NCBI RefSeq assembly: GCF_022682495.2
Contig: NC_071390.1
Span: 147,660,583 to 147,724,582, forward strand
Length of the DNA stretch: 64,000 nt
Direction: 5' to 3'
Origin: Desmodus rotundus
Taxonomy: Eukaryota > Chordata > Mammalia > Chiroptera > Phyllostomidae
In this document: one piece after another, positions 57,722-64,000 of the stretch
How positions within the stretch are numbered: the first letter of the stretch is position 1
Layout: each line of letters begins with the position of its first letter
The notes under the pieces: generated by a model
Told to the model about the DNA's origin: nothing
Seen by the model: only the letters and a program-made list of their open reading frames with translations
Database searches by the model: none
Translations under genes and position numbers: made by a program

Positions 57722-57803
57722 TTCAAATCCCAGTAAAATTAATTGAATACCTACTGTGTGCCAGAGATTGTTAGATACTTCCACACACATCCTCTGGGCA
57801 GGT
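57722..57803 (-). mobile_element. MIR fragment, left part (interrupted)
   Basis: 'attgaatacctactgtgtgc' then 'cagagattgttagatacttc' is the 3' end of MIR in reverse. It is continued at 58078. Confidence 0.7.
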
Positions 57804-57804
57804 G

Positions 57805-58077
57805 AGCACACACATCACCTACAGCCGGGTGCCAGGGCACACGGTTCTGAAGCCAGACCCCTGGGATCTGACCACTGGCTCCATCACTTACTTGCTGTGA
57901 GACCTCGAGCAAGTGACTTAATCTCTGCGTGCCTTAGTCTCCCCATCTGTAAGACGGTGAGGAAAAATGTTTTCAGCATCAGAGGTTGCTGTGAGGATTA
58001 ATAAGAGAATATGTGCTAAGTCCTTAACATAGTGCCCAACACATAGTAAGCTCTCAAAAAATATTAGCTATTTTCAT
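57805..58077 (+). mobile_element. MIR, near full length, inserted in a reverse MIR
   Basis: Plus-strand MIR: 'tctgaagccagacccctggg', 'cttacttgctgtgagacctc', 'gagcaagtgacttaatctct', 'gccttagtctccccatctgt' and 'gtgcccaacacatagtaagc'. Confidence 0.9.
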
Positions 58078-58215
58078 TAACCCATTTAATTTATCCTCAC
58101 AGCGTTGCTGTGAGTTTGGTGTGATTACCCCATCTGACCGAAGAGGAAGCTGAAGCTCGAGATGTAACCTCCCTGGGTGACAAGGGGCCAGAAGTCAAGG
58201 ACTATTGGGTTAAGC
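58078..58215 (-). mobile_element. MIR fragment, right part
   Basis: 'catttaatttatcctcacag' then 'gaagaggaagctgaagctcg' continues the reverse MIR interrupted at about 57803. Confidence 0.75.
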
Positions 58216-59244
58216 TTATTGCATCAGGAGGCTGGTCTGGGTTGAAGGCTGTCATACATACATCTCCAGCTTTGGTTTCAAATTTGCTTTAGAAACAAAT
58301 ATGATCTCTGCACAGGGCCATGCCCATCTCCTCTAAATGTTAAAATTGTGTTCTTAAGAACCTCCAAGTAGAGGTTTCATAAATGTTAGATTTTCCTCTA
58401 TAATAAAAAAAGATTATTTTTCAAAAACAGCCTCGCTTTGCTAGGAAGTATAATAGTTGCCTTTTTGTGTGGTGTCCCTGGCTACCATTCAAAGTTATGC
58501 CTACTGTCCTTTCATTGTTTTTTTCTTTATATCAGGAAAGACCTGAAATTTGGCTCTGAAAATTTCCTTAATTTGTAAGAAGAAATATTCCCCTGGAAGT
58601 CCAGTTGTTATGACCAAAGAGGAAAAACAAAGCTCTAACAAGAAATGACCAGCTTTGAAACCACGGGGTTTTCAGAATTAAATTGTGGAATTCATGTCAT
58701 ATCCTTTCTTGGCCATTCTCTTGCTATATCTGCCAAAAGTAACACAATATGTGGCTTCCAGCACAGATCATCATAGGTACTGACACTGATAACGCCTCCC
58801 CACGCACAGCCTCAGGGGGCATGTGGACTGGCTTACAGGCCGAGGATGTGCTGAATCAGCCCCCGAGGGAGGAGATTTCTTTAAAGCTGGTTCAGACAAA
58901 AGAATAGTCACCCTATGACCTCTGAATGGCTTCTATGGCAATTTCCAGAATGTCTGCTTCCAGAAACATTTCTTCCTTTGTTTTATCCCCATCAAAAAGC
59001 ACTTAAAAGAGACCCATTCACTTCTGGGAAAGTATCAAAGATGCAGGGAAAAAAATCATACATATGGTCCCTAAAGCCTTGAGAACTTAAAATTTAAGAT
59101 GCAAACACATGTAAAAAGGATACATAGACAAGAAGAGGTATTATGTCAACATATGGACAGACAGTAATTACAGCATTTATATTTCATCTACCTAAACCAT
59201 TTATTCTTTTCTACCTTTTTGTAATGTGTAAGAATAACAAGCAA
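58216..59244. other. Unique sequence
   Basis: No gene is recognised. Confidence 0.5.
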
Positions 59245-59330
59245 AGATACACATATACACATACATGTGTGTATGTGTGCATGTGCGTGCACACACATGC
59301 AGACCTATATGCACACATATGTATAGAACT
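59245..59330. repeat. Alternating purine-pyrimidine (CA/TG) tract
   Basis: Mixed acacat, gtgtgt and gtgcgtgcac words, alternating R and Y over most of 80 bp. Such sequence favours Z-DNA. Confidence 0.85.
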
Positions 59331-59388
59331 GATCACGTAATTTGCAGAGTTCAATGCAAAATGACAATGTGGGACTTTTGTTAAAAAA

Positions 59389-59391
59389 TTC

Positions 59392-59447
<56 letters not shown>

Positions 59448-59460
59448 TCCTTTCTTTCTC
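59389..59460. repeat. (TTTC)n tetranucleotide microsatellite
   Basis: About 17 tandem TTTC units, interrupted once by an extra C near 59450. The Lys/Glu/Arg frames on the minus strand are products of the repeat. Confidence 0.98.
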
Positions 59461-59830
59461 TCATTGACCGCTTGTCCTTTGTTTTCCACTTGGTGTAAGG
59501 CACACAGTTGCGAGGTATCAGGAAGGCATGTGTGGCTTGGGTAGTAAAGAGCAGGGTTCTCTCAACTTCCTTTTTGGTGCTTTGCTGTTTTGATAGAACA
59601 GAACCCAACTGCTTCTGGCTGCAGCCTGCCTAGTCTAAGGGGTGGGGTAGGCAGGGTAGGGAGTGGATAGAGGGGTTGGGGTGGGGAGAGGGGCTCAGAG
59701 GAGCCCAGCGCCTCTGGAAGTCTGGTGGCTGGTGGAGGCCACTCAGGATGGCATCCCGGCTGATTAAATAAAATTTATTTTTAAAGATGACATTCCAATC
59801 TAGGTCTACGTATGACCCTGGTTGCACAAT
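59461..59830. other. Unique sequence containing two G4 motifs
   Basis: No gene is recognised. The G-runs are listed separately. Confidence 0.5.
59639..59693 (+). repeat. Two adjacent G-quadruplex motifs
   Basis: Motif 1 spans 59639-59661 with G-runs 4,4,3,3 and loops 1,6,2. Motif 2 spans 59672-59693 with G-runs 4,4,4,4 and loops 2,1,3. Confidence 0.9.
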
Positions 59831-60560
59831 TATTCTGTCTAATTATATCCTGGTAGAAAGAAGTTCATCTAATCTGAAATAGAGTTGTACCAATGTTTCA
59901 ACAGTCTACCTAATTTAAATTTTTTCAAGTATACAGAAATTATCCATTAATTACCTTAATTTAATATTAATCCAAAGATTTAATTTAACTAAGGATATAG
60001 AGAATGATATTTAAGCTGATATAAAAATTGTTAGAACTATACTTCAAATTAGTTGAATGGATAATTTTACATGTTTCTTAATTTTAAACATTACATAGAA
60101 GTAATGCTAGCTTATCTAATCAGTATAGTAGAAAAAATGCTCAGGAAGTTTATGTTGTAATTAGAAGCCTTATGAGTAAACAAATCCAAATCTTAAAATA
60201 AAGTAAAATATATACTTGTATTATATTCTACACTTATAAAATCAGGGAAAAGTCATGTAGTTGTTTTTTATATCAAAATTGTTATACTAGTTTTGGTTTG
60301 CTCAAAAATTTGCCTTGCTTATATAAACTTGGATTCTTAACTAAAAGATCTCTGAATTAGCAGTTTCCGGGAGAAAGCCTTTTTCCCCCCCTTGAAAGAC
60401 CGACACAACTAAAATGTTAATAGTTCAGTTTATTTTCTAGAAATTTGGGATATATTAGATATAAGTAAGTGGTTATAATTCTCTATAAACCAATCTGAAT
60501 AGAACTCATTTAAGAGACTATATCCTCTAATTTATTAAAATTCCCCTGAGGTCAGAATAT
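59831..60560. promoter_or_regulatory. AT-rich unique block, candidate conserved noncoding element
   Basis: Long AT-rich, non-simple sequence with many TAATTA/TTAATT words ('ccattaattaccttaattta' near 59943). No repeat family is recognised. It could be regulatory, a matrix-attachment type region, or an old unrecognised LINE. Confidence 0.25.
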
Positions 60561-63345
60561 ACTTCACGTGGTCACAACAAAAGCTCAAGGCCGTTCTCAA
60601 TTACACTCTCACAGACCCCCTAAGAGCCTGCAGCCACATCTGCTGTCCAATCCACAGGCCAAAAGGAATCACAGAAATAATAAAACTACCCATGCAGATC
60701 TCAAAGAGTGGTTGTCCTTTCTAGTGACTATGAAATATTTTCTTTGTTGATTTGACTCCAAGCAGATAAACAACAAAAAAAAGGACTAACAAACTGGAGT
60801 TTCCCATCATCCACCCAACCCAACAGGCCATAGCGAGTCACCAAGTGGCAACTCCATAAGGCCAGATTCCCAGCCCCTGCTCTCCCCAAGGGGGCTTCCT
60901 ATGGCAGCTGTGTGCAGACCTGACTCACAGGCACACAGGCGGCTCTCGCAGTGCAGGAAACACCAGCTACTGGTCAGACACCCACCAGGCTTGAAGACAT
61001 GTGGCCCAGGCCCTAAGTCTCCGGATGCCCATGGTGATTCTTCATTTTCTCTCAAGGTCAGCTAGTGACCCAAGAGAAGAACACACCCACCAGTCCCTGG
61101 AATCTGCCATGAAGAGACTGCAAGTTTACCCACTCATGGAGTTGGACAAGAACCAGACACAAAAGCAAAATCGCAGAATCAGAATATGAAACAAGCAAAC
61201 AGACCAACCCTGAGAAACAGAGAGGCAGCAGAGGTGAGTTCTTTTGCTACTGGAAACTCATTTTTGGAACCAGGAGAGGTCATGCCTAGGCCCAGCAGCA
61301 CCTTCTTGGGCTCTTCTTGGCTCTCCCAAGTGAGTGCCTTTGAGTCTTTCTATGAAACAATCTCTAAAACTGTCAAATTGCCAGAATAAAAAGAGAATAA
61401 ACGTGTCAAAGATTGATTTGAGTCATTAAGGAAGGAACAAGCAGTAGACAAGCAATAAGAGAGCTACTGGGTTACATTTTCAAAATTGGTTTATAGCCCT
61501 CCACAACCACACCCTTTACCTTTCACCCTTTATCGTTATCTTTTCTACCAGACAGAAATAATTTGCATTGCTCTCTAGCATAAATCTCCAAGTAACTTCA
61601 GTGGATCTAGGTCCTGAGCAAGTAGTAAATGGTGAGTTGAGCAAAGGTATGGATAATAGAACCATCCTTGGAGGGGCCTTTTGAATCAAACTCCAGCACA
61701 ACATTGAAAGACACGCATCTCTCTTTTGCCTTATTTTCACATTATGGATGACTTAGCAAGGCAGGCAGATGAGGCAATTAGGAGAAGGGGGATTTGAGCA
61801 GGTGAGCCTGGTACTAGAAGCAAGCTGGCTGAGAAGGCACAGACATAATACAGAGTGTCCTCATGAGAGAGTTGACCCTGAAAGGGGCTCTGCCAGGCCC
61901 AGGGCAGTAGGATTTCCTGGAAGAGGAGCTGGGCTGTCAGGGTTGACAAGGAGGAGGTGGTGGCTTGGCCTGGGAGCCCCTCAGGCAGGACACTCGGAGC
62001 AGCTTGCAGAGTTTTCTTGGACCTTTCTGATCTCAGCAATCGCTGCAGGTCTCTGTCACATGGACTTCTGACGTGTGGGCTAGAAAGTGCACTCACAACA
62101 CCTCCCTCCACTGCTCATGTCGAAGGGGCGCTGTACTGTTGCTCGCTCAGTGGCGATGCCGAGGAACCTTCCCTTTCCTGAGCAGGGCTGCCCCGAGGCA
62201 CTCCCATTACACAGCGAGCTCCCTTCTTGACCCTGGCCCCACCTCTACTCTTACCCCGCCTCTACTCTTACTCCAGTACCTGTACCAACCAAGATTCTGC
62301 AGTTCGAGTTCACCAGCACTGTGCCCAAGAGGTGACTCCTTGCTGCTCCCCACCCACCCCACTGCATCCATGCCCCTCCCTCTGCCTGCTTGTCTAATAC
62401 TTTCAGTCATATCTCAGCCCACAGCCCTTGTCTTCATCTGTCCCTTCCTCTTCCAAGCACACTCAGCTGCTTTCCATACCACCAGGTAGCTCTTGGCTCT
62501 GGGTACTCCCCCTCCAACTAAATCCCTACTCAGTTTAACCCCACACCCCACACGGTGCCTCCCAAAAAGCTTTTGGCTTTTCTGTTTTCTAAATCTCCCT
62601 TGACCCTATGACTAAAGGCCTGCTCCCCACTCTGCTTCACGACCACTCCTGGCTCTCTGAGCATTCAGATGCTCACCAGGTGGCCTGTAGATTGGACCTG
62701 TTGTTCCCAGGGGTTACTCAGGACCTTGGACCATATTCAGATTTTGTTTGTAGATACAGCTTTCCCAGAATGGCTTCAAGATCCTCACACGACCCAAGGC
62801 TGGGTGGGCCCCATGTCCAGCTGCATCTTCAGGCTCTGGGGTTGGATTTCTGGAATCAGCTCATCTGCTCAGGTTCTCAGACTCCCAGAACAGTCTTACA
62901 TAAACCTCAAGACAGCTTGAAAATGAATTCAGGTTCCTTTAATCTGCTTTTCCAGTGTTTGGAAAGGCCTGTGGTATAATTAGGGAGGTATTTGTGCCTG
63001 TCCTCAAAAGCCTTTGGAAAAGCTTACACAGGCCAGAGCTATGCTCACTGCTTCTACTGCTTAGCAGGAACCAAGAGGTTAATGTGAAGGAAAAGGAAAT
63101 GACTTCGTGGTCTCCTCCCACAGCCCCAGCCATCCCCAACTCTTCAGTGTCAACAGCTTCCGCTGTCCCCTTAGTTTCTGCTCTGAGCAAGTGGCAGGCC
63201 GAGTGCCAAGGACCTGGGAGCCTTTCCTCTGATCTTGCCATAAGCAGTCCACCCTGGCCTCTCCAATTTTACCTCCTTCCAGTGGACCACACAGGGTGCC
63301 GGCTCCTCCTAAAGAAGGGACAGACACTGGCAGCCACCTGCCCAG
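60561..63345. other. Long unique stretch, no gene recognised
   Basis: Frames up to 153 codons (62955-63416) overlap others on both strands and match nothing known. A 17-bp repeat with two copies is at 62242-62271. No mobile element is recognised with confidence. Confidence 0.5.
62242..62271. repeat. 17-bp period duplication
   Basis: The word cctctactcttac occurs twice with a 17-bp period (62242 and 62259). Confidence 0.9.
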
Positions 63346-63540
63346 GGTTGGAGGGCCAGCTCTGTGTCTGCTGGTTAGGTGAATTTGAGCAGGTCACTCT
63401 TAGCTGGTTATATTAGTCAGAGTATGAATAATACTAAGGCCCAGCATTTACGTCACAGAGCTTTCCTGAGGATCACAGGCGATTAAAATAACTTTGCAAA
63501 CAATAAAGCATTAGATAAATGTTAGCATTACCATTCAGAA
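63346..63540 (+). mobile_element. MIR fragment
   Basis: Plus-strand MIR: 'ggtgaatttgagcaggtcac', 'cttttcctgaggatcacagg' with mismatches, and 'aaagcattagataaatgtta'. Diverged. Confidence 0.65.
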
Positions 63541-64000
63541 TAATAAATAAAACAGTAAAATTTTAGGTGTATCACTAATACACCTCATTATCACGACACC
63601 TATTCCATTAATACCTGCCATTACAACAGATCTCTCCCAACAGCTTCTCCATCTTTCCACAAACTACCTTTGTCTTAACCTCATTGGTGTGACACCTCTT
63701 TCCCTAGCTTCTCTTGCCCAGCCAAGACAAGCATTACTTCCTGAGGACATTTTTACTCTCTCGGTGCCACCTCTTCCCAAAATTTCCTCTACAGTGTCAC
63801 ACCTTGGACTGCAAGGCAGAGTCCTACACCATGGACCACATGTCACCCCTCCCTGTTCCTCCAGCCGTCAAGGGCCACCCAGGTCATCCTCCAGCTCCGG
63901 CAGTTGGGCATGGCCTGAGTTCCCGCACTGCCCAGGCCACGTCTCCCGTGGCACGTCATCCCGCGGCCTGTTGTTCTCTGGCACACAGGTGTTACCCAAG
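63541..64000. other. Unique sequence; CpG content rises toward the end
   Basis: CpGs are more frequent from about 63880 (ccacgtctcccgtggcacg, cccgcgg). The window ends there, so a CpG island beyond it cannot be judged. No gene is recognised. Confidence 0.4.

Noticed and set aside
59211..59608. Lys/Glu/Arg-repeat proteins on the minus strand
   Set aside because: They are translations of the TTTC microsatellite.

Overview
This window is nuclear DNA from a mammal, almost certainly a bat. Three copies of a tRNA-derived SINE with the sequence and layout of the bat VES family (around 9868-10092, 37648-37857 and 45184-45390) are the main evidence. The background is typical mammalian: MIR and L2 fossils, L1 3' ends, MaLR (MLT1) LTRs, and hAT and mariner DNA transposons. 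VES SINEs suggest Yangochiroptera. That assignment is an inference; the family is recognised from memory, not from a search.

I find no protein-coding gene, no exon with convincing homology and no structural RNA gene. The open frames are short, often begin with non-ATG codons, overlap on both strands, and lie in repeats or GC-rich stretches. The longest with an ATG is 231 codons at 41858-42553 and resembles nothing I know. The window reads as intergenic or deep-intronic DNA.

Layout. 1-13 kb: L2, L1 and MER5A fossils, a hAT element split by an L1 3' end (5950-6306), an old L1 piece split by an LTR-like insert (7720-8930), a VES SINE, and a MER5A inside a MIR. 13-16 kb: a hAT element, a long L2 3' end and a deleted mariner (15373-16136). 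16-27 kb: mostly unique sequence with possible conserved noncoding blocks and a CpG-rich patch near 21.8 kb. 27-30 kb: a minus-strand L2 series closed by an MLT1 LTR. 30-46 kb: MaLR-type LTRs, an L1 lacking nearly all of ORF2 (35690-36135), a CTCF-like site, a hAT element with perfect target duplications (38439-38628), a CpG-rich patch (39640-39810), an MLT1 LTR, a VES SINE and a 200-bp purine tract. 46-56 kb: unique sequence, MIRs, a second deleted mariner in the opposite orientation (50160-50832), and a 1.2-kb L1 piece. 56-64 kb: a hAT fossil, a MIR inserted in a MIR, a Z-prone/TTTC/G4 cluster (59.2-59.7 kb), an AT-rich block and unique sequence to the end.

No new biological system is evident. 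The points most worth testing are the two CpG-rich patches, the candidate noncoding elements, the LTR-like insert with 34-bp repeats, and the two independently deleted mariners.
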